Counted from the first letter of the stretch, positions 1 through 11,922 are shown. The stretch: 64,000 nucleotides of DNA from Siphonodentalium dalli (GCA_032622095.1 CP136065.1:35994732-36058731); one strand, 5' to 3'. A program made the numbers and translations. The notes: generated by a model from the sequence alone, not told the origin.

Positions 1-65
1 GGAGTCTCATGTGCTCAGGACAAGGTATCACGGACAACGGAAGATATACCGACGACAAGGAACAC

Positions 66-947
66 ACGAGATATTTAATGGATTTTGATGAAATTTTTCG
101 CATATGATTTGTTGTACTAAAGACATCAAGTGTGCTAAGCACTGTGCTGTGATGTGAGATATGGCTGAGTGAGCACGAATTCAATGGAATAGGGTCACTT
201 TTCAAAAGTTGCAGAAACACAGGTAGAATGATCACAGTCATTCGGCTGTGCCTTGGTCCCCCACTTCTCGCACGGGGATGTTGGTTTCGCGAACGCGCAT
301 GCGCCGAAACAGGCGGTCCGAGGCAAACAACCACCTTCGCGGGAAACGCGTTCGAGGTTTCCCACTCTTTAGGCGAAAAGCGGGAACGAGAAATATCCCG
401 TCGGGGAGTGAGATTCGTGAGTCAGGCCTCCGAGGCGAAAAGTCGTTGCAAGGAATCGAAGACATCCTTATCTGTTTATACCTCAATGGTCTTCATAGTG
501 GGAAGTATGGTTTACTGGAAAATGGCTTCAAAGAAACTGATTTCAATAACTCTGTGTTGCTCACGGCATGAAACTTGTTGTCATTCTGAAGGAATGGCAT
601 GGGCATGCAGCGGGTACATTGTGTCCCATAGATGACACGCATATTTTTGTGGACTCACGGTGTCTCTTTGGACCACATTTACAGCCAGTAACAACTTGTG
701 TGAACAATGGAACACTGGAGTGACTGTCCACTCTTCACCAGTGTATTGCAACTTTTAAAAAGCACCCCTCTTCCATTCAATTCGTGCTTAGCCGACCATA
801 ACATAACTCACAAGATGGTGCCTCGCACAGGTTGTGTCTCAGATACCACTAAACATTTGCGTAAAGTTTCGTCAAAATCCCATCCAATATCTCATAAAAT
901 ATTACCGAATATATTGGGGGGGGGGCTTTCTTTTGTTTAAGTGTTTA
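66..947. mobile_element. Non-autonomous Tc1/mariner-like inverted-repeat element, copy A, with ~170-bp insertion
   Basis: This is a diverged copy, in opposite orientation, of the better-preserved element at 2799-3554. Its left end has lost about 45 bases of the terminal inverted repeat; the right end (about 915-947) keeps it. Relative to the other copy it carries an extra GC-rich block at roughly 289-455. Long reading frames here are not supported as genes, because the other copy does not conserve them. Class assignment rests on the TA flanks of the other copy. Confidence 0.6.
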
Positions 948-987
948 CATACGTTAGGAACCTGATGGAGACGTTCAACGTCAGGAC

Positions 988-1131
988 TCAGGAGCCTACT
1001 GGAAACGTTACCGACCCAGGATATCGCGTAATATCAGGAGCCTACTGGAAACGTTACCGACCCAGGATATCGCGTAATATCAGGAGCCTACTGGAAACGT
1101 TACCGACCCAGGATATCGCGTAATATCAGGG
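988..1131. repeat. 46-bp minisatellite, about 3 copies
   Basis: A unit containing GGAGCCTACTGGAAACG and GATATCGCGTAATATC is repeated three times almost without change. The near identity of the copies suggests recent expansion. Confidence 0.9.
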
Positions 1132-1900
1132 CTAATTTACCTCTTATACAGATGAAGAGAGAGTAAAAGATAAGGTTTCAAACGTTTTTCGGTATAAAAT
1201 AGTCCTGACTGACAAACAAACAAACCACACACGTTTGATAAGATTATTTAAAATGTAATGGAGGCTGAGTTTATAGTTTGTAGAAAAGCATTTTGTGAAA
1301 GCAAACTACAAATCTACTCAAAACCAACCATCGACAGAAGTCGCAGATATATTTCGAGTAACGGTAACTCTAATGTTACAGTATTAGCCGTTGGCAGCCA
1401 GTGTCATACACTAGCTGGTATGCAAATGATCTTAAGTGACATAGTCTATGGAATATGTTGGTGTCATTCCATCGACCTTTCTCTATTGGCAAGTGATGAT
1501 TACAAGTACCGAATTGACAAAGAGTTATTACGTTTCTAGTATCCAAATGGTCCAAGTATTTTTCGAAATGTATATCATGTTTGAATATTTTATAAGTACT
1601 GCCTCGACTAGAGTTTTCAATGTTCGATAACCAGATGTCACGGAATTGACTATGCAGACTACATTTAAAATAAAGTACATTTGTTCTGAGCATGTAATAT
1701 AATTATCCCACACTTAACAAATGAATCTGCCCAGATTTTGTTAGAATATCTTTCACTTTCTCTATCCATTTGAACTTTACGGACACAGCTTCACAAACCG
1801 ACACCCCCATATGGGCGAAAATTCGAACCGATTGCCACTTCTGTCCAAACGATTTGACATAATGTAGGACAATACTCAATATTTAGTTAAATGTCACCCT
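1132..1900. other. AT-rich spacer, no gene recognised
   Basis: There are short reading frames on both strands but none with domain-like composition. Nothing else is recognised before the tandem array that follows. Confidence 0.5.
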
Positions 1901-2350
1901 AAATACTGGTGTGAAAGTCAAGATATCAAATCAATTCCAACCTTATTACTGGTGTGAAAGTCAAGATATCAAATCAATTTCAAACTAAATACTGGTGTGA
2001 AAGTCAAGATATCAAATCAATTTCAAACTAAATACTGGTGTGAAAGTCAAGATATCAAATCAATTTCAAACTAAATACTGGTGTGAAAGTCAAGATATCA
2101 AATCAATTTCAACCTAAATACTTGTGTGAAAGTCACAATATCAAATACATTTCAACCTAAATACTGGTTGTGAAAGTCAAGATATCAAATCAATTTCAAC
2201 CTAAATACTGGTGTGAAAGTCAAGATATCAAATCAACTCCAACCTTATTAATGGTATGAAAGTAAAGATATCGAATCAATTTCAACCTAAATACTGGTGT
2301 GAAAGTCAAGATATCAAATCAACTCCAACCTTATTACTGGTATGAAAGTA
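1901..2350. repeat. 43-bp minisatellite, about 10 copies
   Basis: A unit of the type AAATACTGGTGTGAAAGTC followed by AAGATATCAAATCAATTTC is tandemly repeated with scattered substitutions. Successive copies are directly abutted with no unique spacers, so this is a minisatellite. Confidence 0.92.
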
Positions 2351-2796
2351 TATATCCATCTATTGAACATTTTGGCCAAGCTTGTGGAGGTGGTTAGGCC
2401 CCACCCTCGAACTTTGTTTTTATACTTGAATCGCTTGGCCACATTGGTTGCTTCCCTTTTATCATCGAAGTTTTGTGTGCAGTATGTCTTCGAACTAAAA
2501 ATATCTAACAATTATACAGGTACAATATGTTACATTATAAAACGCGTTCTTGTGTTGTAAAAACTGAACGGAGATTGTCTCGAAAACGTGGCTGTAAATG
2601 CAATAATATACTATAGAACAGCCGTATTCCTAAAATAATTCGCGTCATTTTGATATATGGATTAACCATTAACCACATACACGATAGTGGTTATATTTTT
2701 GCTGAACGGTATAACTGAAAACAGTGGAGACCGGCGAAACGTAAAGTGTCGTCGAACAAGCTTCAATCAGCCCTCATGCCCCTGGTACTTGACATA
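2351..2796. other. Intervening sequence, no gene recognised
   Basis: Opposed short frames at 2314-2560 show no recognisable domain. Nothing else is supported. Confidence 0.4.
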
Positions 2797-3556
2797 TAAA
2801 CACCTCAAAAAAAGAAAGTCCCCCAATATATTTGGTAATATTTTATGAGATATTGGATCGAATTTGACGATACTTTACGCACATATTTAGTGGTATCTGA
2901 GACACATCATGTGGGAGGTACCGTCCTGTGAGTGCTGTTATGGCCGACTGAGCACGAATTAAATGGAAGAGATGTGCTTTTTAAAAGTTGCAAAACACTG
3001 ACATAGAGTGGTCAGTCACTCAATTGTTCGCACAAGTTGTTAATGTCTGTAAATGTGGCCCAAAAGTGACACTGAGTCAACAATAACATGCGTATCATCT
3101 TCGGGACACAATATGCCCGCTGCATGCCCAGTCCATTCAGTCTAACCACATTCATTTGGAATGACACCTTTCAGAAGTTTCATGCCGTGAGCAACACAGA
3201 GTTATTGAAATCAGTCTCTTTGAAGCCATTTTTCAGTAAACCATGTTTCCCACCATGTAGGCCATTGGTGTACCAACAGATAATGATGTTCCAAGTCCGT
3301 GCGAGAAGTGGTGGACCAATGCACAGCGAAGTGACTATATGATCACTCTACCTGTGTTTTTGCAACTTTTGAAAAGTGCCCCTCTTCCATTCAATTCGTG
3401 CTCACCCAGCCATAGCTCACATCACAACAGAGTGCTTAACACACTTGATGTCTCTGGTACCACACATCATTTGTGAAAGGTTTCATCAAAATCCATCCAG
3501 TATCTCGTAAAATATTACCGAATATATTAAGGGGACTTTACTTTTTGAGGTGTTTA
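2797..3556. mobile_element. TA-flanked non-autonomous Tc1/mariner-like element, copy B (756 bp)
   Basis: The termini are inverted repeats beginning AACACCTCAAAAA and containing AAAGTCCCC at both ends (2799 onward and back from 3554). The similarity extends about 150-200 bp inward. A TA dinucleotide flanks each side (2797-2798 and 3555-3556), as expected for Tc1/mariner target duplication. The interior has no transposase frame. The copy at 66-947 belongs to the same family. Confidence 0.75.
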
Positions 3557-3780
3557 GTTATAGTCTTGTTCGACCACTTTTTGCTGTTCAGTGAAACATC
3601 TGCAAATGGCAATTCGCTATAAGTTTTACAGCTACAAAACCTATTGATTGCATTGCCCCATGGACCATGTTAACGACTACACCATGTTGAAACAAGAAAA
3701 CTAAGATGCATGCATCAGGTCGGCCGTGAACTATCTACCATAGAATTGTTGTAGCTATCGATTATACATTTTGAAACACC

Positions 3781-3838
3781 TGTCTGTATGTATGTATGTA
3801 TGTATGTGTGTATGCGTGAATGCATGTGTGTATGTGTT
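3781..3838. repeat. TATG/TGTA microsatellite
   Basis: Tandem TATG units grade into imperfect TGTG-containing units. Confidence 0.9.
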
Positions 3839-4139
3839 ATAGACTCTAACACTGCTCGAATTTGGTATTTAACGTGTCAACTTGACCTCGCTCATAGGCA
3901 TGTTTCTGGACCTTGACCGATCCGACTAAAAAATTGTGTGTAGGACTACTTCGATCCCGGGAGCAATATGGACGGGTCCAATTTCACGTGGGACCATGTT
4001 CTCGAACGTGCTGATATAGGCATGTTTCTGGACCAATTGAACAATAGTTTGGCCAGACGCTGTATATACTGGGTACTGTCCAGATGGAGGCGATCACAAA
4101 AAAATCCCTAACTAGCCCGAACGAAGTCGAGTACATCAG

Positions 4140-4650
4140 CTAGTTTAATATATATTTTGGACATTTGTCTGTCTGTTTGTCTGTTAGCTATGGTCGGGAA
4201 AACTGCCGGACAGATTTGACGAAATTTGATACCTAGGGGTAATTATTTCCAGGGAGTATTTTGGACGGGTCAAATCTTGATCCCGACCTGACTTTGACAT
4301 TCAAAAAGATCAATTCAAGGTCAAATCTGGTAAAACGGAAGTATTTCAACGAAATTTGATACCTACTGTTACTTTTGTCCCAGGAGTGTTTCGGGTGGGT
4401 CAAATCATGACCATGACCTGATCTTGACATTCAAAATTGTCAATTCAAGGTCAAATCGGGTATAAAGCCGGGCGGATTTCGACGGGTACTTTTGTCGTGA
4501 CTTTTGTCCGGGGAGTGTTTTGGACGGGTCAAATCGTGACCCCGACATGACCTTCACCTTTAAAATAGTCAATTCAAGGTTAAATCGCGCATTTCTCCGA
4601 AAATCAGAGGGGAACATCCCGGACGAAGTGGGGTCCACGAGCTACTATTA
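4140..4650. repeat. ~130-bp tandem repeat cluster (mobile family, copy 1)
   Basis: About three and a half units contain TTTTGTCC, GGGAGTGTTTTGGACGGGTC and TCAATTCAAGGTCAAAT. The first unit is preceded by a GTCTGTCTGTTTGTCTGT tract. The same leader and the same ~130-bp units occur at 23280-23690, so leader plus array move together. This resembles the core-repeat-plus-microsatellite layout of pearl/HINE (Helitron-related) elements of bivalves. The Helitron link is an inference, because no convincing 3' hairpin plus CTAG end was resolved. Confidence 0.75.
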
Positions 4651-6090
4651 TATATTTCTTGATTTAGTTACAAACTAAATACCTGTATATTGTACAAAGA
4701 AATGTTTGACAAATATATCTGTATCAATATTACCATACGGGTCATTAAAATAGATACGACGAAACAAATTTTGAAGGGTGCATGTATCAGGTAAATATTT
4801 ATATTTCAAATGATGACAGGAATGCAGAAAGTTGGAGTACCTACGTAATACTGGCTATCCGCATGAAGAGATATACATGTATATAAAAACCAGATGAGGG
4901 ATATGTCTGTACAGTTGCTAAACAATTCAGTCATGCAAAAGAGGATCAAAGAGTAAGATACCAAATTGCTGCCTGTGGTAATGTTTTTTAACGAAATTCG
5001 GGAAAATTAGATTACTCTCACCCTGGTTATCCAGAAGATAATTGTGGAATCTGATGACGATCGGACAAGGGGTGTCGTCTGTAGGATCAACCAAATTATT
5101 TAGCCATAAAAATAGTAAAATTGAAGATCACCGCTGGCAGTGATGTCTTCACAAGGACAGTTTGAGAACAAAATATGGCTCACATCTAGCGGTGACCCAA
5201 AATATCCACATAAGAAAAAGTTCTCCAATAAAAGCTGACTGCAGGGTGCGCCAATTGATTCAAATTCGAAATTTAGCAGGGTGTACTGCTTGTGGCCATG
5301 TTTTCCCCGCAAATTTGATAGACTGATGGACAAAACCACTGAATCCGTTGAATCAATATACATGTATACATGGATTAATTTATATGCATTGTTATACACA
5401 GTACTGGTATATAAAGGTACTGAAAATAACTATATTACTAGTATACACAAAATAAACCATATATCATGGCTATGGGTTCTAATATCCGAACATGACAGCT
5501 GAGAACTTGGTGTGAATTAAAGAGTGGTGGTTTCTCAAGCATATCTAACCCTCCACGTTAGGCACATGCCATTAAATGTCATAAGTATAATCTAGCTTGA
5601 GGACAGAAGTGATCCATAAAACCCCCCTTAATTCAACCAGGTCCTCGCGCGATGTATGATCGATCACATGATGATCTAGGGGGATTAGAATTGATGTATA
5701 AAAACAGCACTGCATGTAAATATAAAATAAAATAGTGCTACATCTTATGACAGATTATTGCCATATATAATCAGTGATTATACAGACAGTCTGACAAAAT
5801 AAAGTTTCAGTGACACTCTATCCGAAGAGGGGAATAATTTCATCTGTTACAGTCAATGGAGCAATTATGAATCTGGAAAGGTGAAATTTCTAAGTAATAC
5901 TAGATATCGACATGACGCGATAAAATATAACGTAAATGCAATATGGCCGCTGGCGACCATTTTTTCCTATGAAATTAAAAAAATATTTGATAGCTCTCAT
6001 CTGATAGATGAATATCAAGATAAATATGAAGTTTGGTGATGATCGGATGAGTGAAGTGGACTGTGGTCTGTGCTAAACGGTTTAGTAATG
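4651..6090. other. Unassigned AT-rich stretch
   Basis: No coding region is recognised. TATA-like strings occur near 4878 (GTATATAAAAACC) and 5697, but no supported gene follows either one. Short frames at 5100-5500 on opposite strands lack domain signals. Confidence 0.4.
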
Positions 6091-6400
6091 CTTAAAAAGA
6101 TTCTTACCTTAATATTTTTATGTTCACTTTATAAACTTCACTGAGTCATCTTTGTCATGTATTGAGTTTGATATCTTTTGTTAACAGTTTATAAATCATG
6201 TATGTCTCATGTTTGTTATTTTAATTTATGTGTTTATTATCATTAAATAAAGTTGCATTCCTTAAAAAGATTCTTACCTCAATGTTTTTATGTTCACTTT
6301 ATAAACTCCACTGAGTCATCTTTGTCATGTATTGAATTTGATATCTTTTGTTAACAGTTTATAAATTATGTATGTCTCGTGTTCGTTATTATATTATATA
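6091..6400. repeat. ~170-bp direct duplication, two copies
   Basis: AAAAAGATTCTTACCT begins each copy (about 6094 and 6264). It is followed by near-identical sequence through GTTAACAGTTTATAAAT and ATGTATGTCTC. Confidence 0.88.
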
Positions 6401-8109
6401 CACTTTATAGTGTGTTTTCAGAACGAAAACAAATTGAATAAAATCAACAAATTTGTAAATTTAAAAACAATTCAAACGTTGTTGTATTCCATGTCCCAGA
6501 CCGGACATATACACCAAATTTCAATAATATTCATTGAGAAACAACGGACCAAACGCTATATAACACCCGTATACATCTTTTATTCCGTATCGGACTCGGG
6601 TACATGTTATAGTAGGTACCGAATTGACACACGTCGACTGGGCGAGTTGGCCCTGGTGCGATTAGGCCGATTCCGGCACATTCTAGAATTTACCGTATGT
6701 ATCCGTTTACGCGTAGTTTACTTTAGAAAGTTCCGCAATTAATACCGTAAATAGAGCGACCATATTTGACAGAGAATGCCTCTGTTATTGATTATCAAGT
6801 TGCTGTACATTAAAAACGACAAATTCACATGCTCGTTCAAGCGCAGTAGTCTATTTTCCCCATGTTAAAGGACATCCACAAATACTAAATAACGCTAACC
6901 TACTGCCGAATGTTTGACACGACAACTGTTAACATATTTGGGCTGAATTCATCTGACGCGGTATTATTCCTCAAAATAAACAACAAAACCATCGTTACTT
7001 GGAAATGTAGTTTGGGCTAACATTTACATAAATCCTCCAGATCAATTATCCGACACACACGTCAGATGAAAAAGTCACATGAAGTAACCGGCCAAATTGG
7101 CCGAAATAAAAACAGAATAGTGAGTTATTTATGAAAATATCATTAGATTCCGACGATTGATGTGCTTTATGCACGTATAACTTCGCGTAATTGTATAAGC
7201 AAAACTATTCAATGATAGTTATCCATCAGATATATGCTGTACACTATGTGGTAATCAATTAAACAAAGGTATGTGGTAATTTTTGTTCTCAGGCGATGGA
7301 TCAATATGAACAGAGCATGTGTTGCATTTTCGATGTTCTGCGTTGAGTGATAAGCATTACGATGCCTTGTATGAACGGGATTCCAGACTGGGCATTTTGT
7401 TGAACCGTGTAGTGCATACAGATGCACATATGCATGCTATAGAGCCAGAACATGTCACCACGTTGTCAATTTGAAACAAAAAATAAGCCCAAGGTTTCAC
7501 ATAAGCGGGCTGATGTTATACATCATGCTCAGTCAAGTAACGTTTGACACAAACAGGCTAAAGCAATTAATTGGCCAAACTAGCACAAAATTCTTGCGGT
7601 CATCGCTTAATGGGATTATGTTTCGTCTATGGAAAGAGGATCATAAGCCAATGTTAAAGATTTATTCTTTCAACCTGCAATGCAAATACAATGTATGAGA
7701 ATATTGAATTGTATGAAAAAAGTGATTACAGTCCATATACATACATGTAGTCCATAATCACGTTACTAGAAACAATATATTCCTTCTATATGGTAAAATA
7801 AATGGAATTTAAAGACATCGCATCATTATTATTAAAAAAATATTTCAAATGGGAAGGTCAAGTCTTTATATATACACGATGTTTAAGCGTGAAAGCTAGT
7901 AAGTTACCCACACATGTGAAAAGAAAAACGCTCACTGTGAACATGCATGGTGCAACACACAGTTTTATATGTATGCAAACGGTGATCGACTCAAACCCTT
8001 GACAAGAAAAAGTAATAAATTGCAATTTTGAACGGTCTAGTTCGGGCAAGATTGTCTTCGACTGTGGGACACCAAAATAAACGAAGCTTGCCTTATAACT
8101 TATAACTCC
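6401..8109. other. Unassigned spacer upstream of the minus-strand cyclase-like gene's 3' end
   Basis: Several short frames exist (the longest is 6368-6742 plus), with no recognisable domain and low-complexity composition. A possible minus-strand AATAAA lies near 7661, too far away to assign with confidence to the gene ending at 8110. Confidence 0.4.
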
Positions 8110-9261
8110 TTATAATTCGTTCTTCAGCGAATGTTCCGTCGTTGAATATTGACCCATGTCACTGCAGGGTGAACACATATGTTTACCACCGAATTCGAGC
8201 GTCGCTCGCTTTATTATCTGACTGTCCAATATGTCGTTCGCACTGAACCAACGTCTCTGTTTCACCACCACGCGCGCCACAGCGTCATAGCTTTCAACGC
8301 AATCTCGCGTAAAACCAGTCGATTCTGGCCCAAACAAACATTCACTGAAGGATCGATCTGGTGCCTTCACAGACAGTTCCAATAAATTGAATAATCCGTG
8401 GACCGTAATGTTCATTTCTCCGGCGCATGCGTTATTCGACAGGGTAACAATACTATTAGTTGGACGAAAGTTTAAATTTAGTCCCTTATCTGGATTACGA
8501 TAACCAATCAGGTATGCGTTCACACTTACTGGACCGAAAGGTACCAATCCACCGGATAAAGCATACGATACGTCACTTCCGTTCTGCACGCCTTCAGACC
8601 ACACCCAACTTTCTGGGAACGATACGCCCCAGTTCTTTTCCAAATGGGCTATACCAGTGTCACTTTGGATAAATGAACCGTCACCTACTGATAGTTGGTA
8701 AAATACCACGTTTGAACCCAAACTATACACAAACCAATGAAGTGGCAAAGGGAGGTAATACAGCCATCCTTCTGGACCTGTCCCTGTGGAATCCCACGAG
8801 TGATCTCCCTTCAGCTCTCCACGAAACACGACACCAGAAACATTGAACCGAAATAGAATAGTGTTACCGTTCACGGAAAACCCGCCGTGCTGTCCCACAG
8901 ACCAAGAGAATGAAGGCGAGGAAGTGAGGTCAGGGTTGTGCGTAACAGTTTGACCTCCGTTCACAGTGATTTTACAAACTTCAGCCGGGAAAAATCCGTC
9001 GTATGACACCAGTTTTTGGCCATGACTACCATCCCCACGACGAACCAATATGCTGACTACGACCAAAGGTCCAACGTCCTCTGTTTTCGGATCTGGCAGT
9101 ACTTTGCCGAACAGAAGACCAATACTGTTGTCTCGTTTGTGATCAATAAGACGCATGTACCATCCCTCTACGAATGGTCCTACCGCAGGGTATGGGTGCG
9201 GATCATAAAGGCTTGCCCTGACTGAGCGAAGAATGAGGGCTAGAAAGAGTCGCCTAATCAT
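8110..9261 (-). CDS. Tocopherol-cyclase-like protein, secreted/ER-targeted (383 aa, intronless)
   Basis: The protein matches the tocopherol cyclase-like family by its FVEGWYMRLID block (residues 30-40), a following GLLFGK segment, and an HLEKNWGVSFPESWVW block (206-221). The EGWY and EKNWG-type signatures are characteristic of this family. In plants and cyanobacteria the enzyme closes the chromanol ring of vitamin E precursors; the animal version's substrate is unknown. Residues 1-16 form a plausible signal peptide (MIRRLFLALILRSVRA, then SLYD). Three N-glycosylation sequons are visible (N139, N227, N284). The last four residues are KNEL, which fits the ER-retention pattern [KRHQSA][DENQ]EL. 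The frame is complete in one exon. A TATA-like site lies about 100 bp upstream on the same strand. The family call is firm from motifs; catalytic activity is not shown. Confidence 0.85.
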   Translation of the reverse strand: MIRRLFLALILRSVRASLYDPHPYPAVGPFVEGWYMRLIDHKRDNSIGLLFGKVLPDPKTEDVGPLVVVSILVRRGDGSHGQKLVSYDGFFPAEVCKITVNGGQTVTHNPDLTSSPSFSWSVGQHGGFSVNGNTILFRFNVSGVVFRGELKGDHSWDSTGTGPEGWLYYLPLPLHWFVYSLGSNVVFYQLSVGDGSFIQSDTGIAHLEKNWGVSFPESWVWSEGVQNGSDVSYALSGGLVPFGPVSVNAYLIGYRNPDKGLNLNFRPTNSIVTLSNNACAGEMNITVHGLFNLLELSVKAPDRSFSECLFGPESTGFTRDCVESYDAVARVVVKQRRWFSANDILDSQIIKRATLEFGGKHMCSPCSDMGQYSTTEHSLKNEL

Positions 9262-9360
9262 GATGCATGCAGTATGGTACTCGTGAATTTAACAGCACAC
9301 AAATGAAACACACACACTAACTACATTCATATACCCATCACTGATGCAGCGTGAACGATA

Positions 9361-9373
9361 GCTATATATATGG
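9361..9373 (-). promoter_or_regulatory. Candidate TATA box for the cyclase-like gene
   Basis: Read on the minus strand, CCATATATATAGC lies about 100 bp upstream of the ATG at 9261. That would give a 5' leader of roughly 70 nt. Position and sequence fit a TATA element, but AT-rich DNA makes chance matches common. Confidence 0.35.
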
Positions 9374-10640
9374 CAATATACATGTTAATGTACACATAAT
9401 ATAATCAGACGTATAACATGACGCTGAATACGACACCCGTGGATGGACACTTCATATTTCCTGCGTAGTTTTGGCTAAGAGTTTATTCATATGATTAGTC
9501 ACACGTCTGTGGTAGCTAACTGCATAGCTGCGTGTATTGGCGACTGATGACTGCTCGTTTCTGTGCAATAAATTAAAGGCACGGGTGGACTTCGTTAAAG
9601 GTTATAATTTAGAAATAACAGTTACCAAGTTATTATAATTTCCTCAAGAATAGAGTAATAGTATAGTTTAATGATTTTGTTGGAGTTGCTCTTTGTCAAT
9701 AAATTATCTCTCTCTCTAATGATAGTATATATGAATGCGATATTATCCAATCCACAAATCACACTTTGAGTGAGCCGAGCATTTGTTTATACACAGCACG
9801 TAAATAGTGAGCGATGAGGAAAACACTCAACACCGTGGCGATTTTTTTTAATTGGAGAGTGATATACGGTGACCCATTCAACACCGGCATCTTGAGTGGA
9901 GAGGATTAACGAACGCTATACCGGTATTTTGTGAACAATTTGGTGTCCCTCTCTAACCAAAGTTCAATTAGTGGGTCTCCCCATTGTTGAGTGTTTTGCT
10001 TATCGCAACTCTTTACTCACTGTTTGTTTACATACCATGGCGTTTGTTTACATTTTATGGACTACTCAAATGCAATATACCCGATAATAATGATTGGTAT
10101 AAGAACAAAGCTTGTCTATTATACAATATTATTTCTGTTTATGACGGTGTTAACGGGTGTGACTATTAATTCATATCCTAGCGGAAATACGCACATATAT
10201 AATGTGAAATAGGTACATAATGTGATTATTTGATTCTGAAATAAGCAGACAATGGACTCTTATCCGTTATTTAGTTTTATGGCGCGCGACACCGTGAAAA
10301 CACATGTTAAAGAGCGTACACCTGAAAAGTCGTGAGTTGGCTTATTATGTGTCTGCAGTCTGAATCGTTAATTATCCTTCATGTGACGTAACATAAGGGA
10401 CTACTAGCGACACATAGTGTCAAACTTGAAAGCCTGTCACAATTGGCTTTTATCTACAGAAACGGCTGGACCATCGGAGCTAAAAATGTGCACATACATG
10501 TATGCGTAATGTGACCTGGGGAATCTTGTTAGATAGATCCCGTTGACATCAAATGTCTTAAAAGGGCACTGATAATTAATTACATTAAATAATTAATTAT
10601 ATACACAAAAATGCAGTCAGACTGCATAATCCATATTGTA
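9374..10640. other. Non-coding spacer containing a repeat fragment
   Basis: No gene is recognised. About 9990-10175 is a diverged fragment of the repeat at 14440-14866 and 17215-17585: it shares GTTTACAT, TGATTGGTATAAGAACAAA and TTTCTGTTTATG in the same order. The rest is AT-rich sequence with short frames only. Confidence 0.5.
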
Positions 10641-10727
10641 TTGTTACCCAATAGTAGAGTTTTACTTCGTAAATCATTGGGATTTAGAATTAACTGGTTA
10701 ACCCCAAATTCGCGTTCGTAACGCCAC

Positions 10728-10860
10728 AACGAACTGTTGCCCGCCCTGAATGAACTGTTGCCCGGTTTGCAATCGCGGCCAGCTTTCGTGACGTCACGAG
10801 TGAACTGTTGCCCGACCCGAGCGAACTGTAGACTGGCTCCGAGCGAACTGTTGACTGGCC
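10728..10860. repeat. Array of GAACTGTTGCCC motifs
   Basis: GAACTGTTGCCC or a one- to three-base variant occurs five times in about 130 bp (near 10729, 10750, 10801, 10824, 10845), with GC-rich spacers of different lengths. The same motif recurs in the arms of the adjacent palindrome. Confidence 0.75.
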
Positions 10861-10878
10861 AATGTATTGGGTAACAAA

Positions 10879-11051
10879 GCAATTATTTCATGTGTCTTTT
10901 GGGAACAGGAAAAATTGCTGTCCCTCGGTATCAGGAAAAACTATCGAACTGTTGCCCTCGGCTTTCGACCTTGGGCAACAGTTCGATAGTCATTCCTGAT
11001 ACCTCGGGACAACAATTTTGACTGTTCCCAAAAGACACATGAAATAATTGC
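10879..11051. repeat. 173-bp near-perfect palindrome (long hairpin)
   Basis: Arms of about 80 bp run from GCAATTATTTCATGTGTC at 10879 to its complement ending at 11051. The innermost paired block is ACTATCGAACTGTTGCCC, closed by a loop of about 15 nt around 10965. The arms carry the GAACTGTTGCCC motif of the neighbouring array, so array and palindrome probably belong to one element. Confidence 0.88.
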
Positions 11052-11585
11052 TTAATATTCAATCGCATGAATCGCCATAACTTCAGTTACGGGCGGCCGA
11101 TCACAAACACTTTTCGGCAACGTGCTCAGTGGATTGCTGACCACTTCTCTGGGGTGGGGGTACCCACTGAATGTGCTTGTTCTTTGTTTCACGGTAACAG
11201 TATATCAACAGAATGCTTTCTTATATTGTTTCTATTGGATGCAAAGTGCCGCCCATAGAATAAATTTGAAACTAAATGTTGTTTGTTTTAATATACGTTA
11301 ATACTCCTGATCGACATTTACATGTTCATGTAATCACCTAATGCTCAACTATACCCTGATGACGTTTTATGGTACGTACACACAACTGGCTAATTGTTCA
11401 TGAAATACTAATAGTTCATATATTGTTTGTCATCTGTTGTACATTTTTTAAAGGGACTTATTTCCTTCGCAGTGGGTTCATGCAAATTAATATACATTTT
11501 ACAAGAGTCTGTAAAACAACACACACCAACAAGTACAAGTAAAATATATAATTATATTATATCGATTTAGATTCTAATTTCATTA
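11052..11585. other. Non-coding spacer
   Basis: A 63-aa plus-strand frame at 11067 is not supported by any motif. Nothing else is recognised. Confidence 0.4.
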
Positions 11586-11751
11586 TTAACCCTTTAATGA
11601 CGGGAGCTCCGCTGGCGCAGCATTGTAGGTCATTTGTCAGTGCATTCTCTTATAATGCGAGTCTACCACAGGGAGCCGCGCATATATAAGAGAATGCATT
11701 GGCACAGGGTGTTCGCAACATTTCAGGAAGCTACAGTCATGAAAGGGTTAA
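11586..11751. mobile_element. piggyBac-like miniature element with TTAA target duplication
   Basis: TTAA at 11586-11589 and 11748-11751 flank a 158-bp element. Its termini are CCCTTTAATGAC and the inverted GTCATGAAAGGG. TTAA duplication with CCCTTT-type ends is the piggyBac pattern. A diverged copy of the recurrent 69-nt hairpin sits inside at about 11640-11706. Confidence 0.7.
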
Positions 11752-11922
11752 TAACATTAAAATAAGGAGATTTCGCATATTGATACCATTGTTATATAAA
11801 TATCACTGGTACAGTGGCATCGGCAATAAAAATCTAAAGATGTCAATGTTTAATCAAATCTTGACGCAAACATTGGAGAAGGTCAAAGAATTGAAGACTA
11901 TTATGAAAATCATTTTAGACCA

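Noticed and set aside
228..635. 135-aa frame at the left edge
   Set aside because: It spans the insertion in a non-autonomous inverted-repeat element and is not conserved in the other copy.
1801..1870. GGTTCGAATTT on the minus strand, like a tRNA B box
   Set aside because: No matching A box at the right distance and no cloverleaf could be drawn. Not called as a tRNA or SINE.
1901..2350. Regular ~43-bp direct repeats that might suggest a CRISPR array
   Set aside because: The units abut directly with no unique spacers, vary internally, and lie in a eukaryotic context without cas genes. This is a minisatellite.
4233..4638. Minus-strand frames repeated at 23317-23737 (SGSRFDPSK-type words)
   Set aside because: They are translations of the 130-bp tandem repeat. 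Frame changes between units and no start or domain is conserved.
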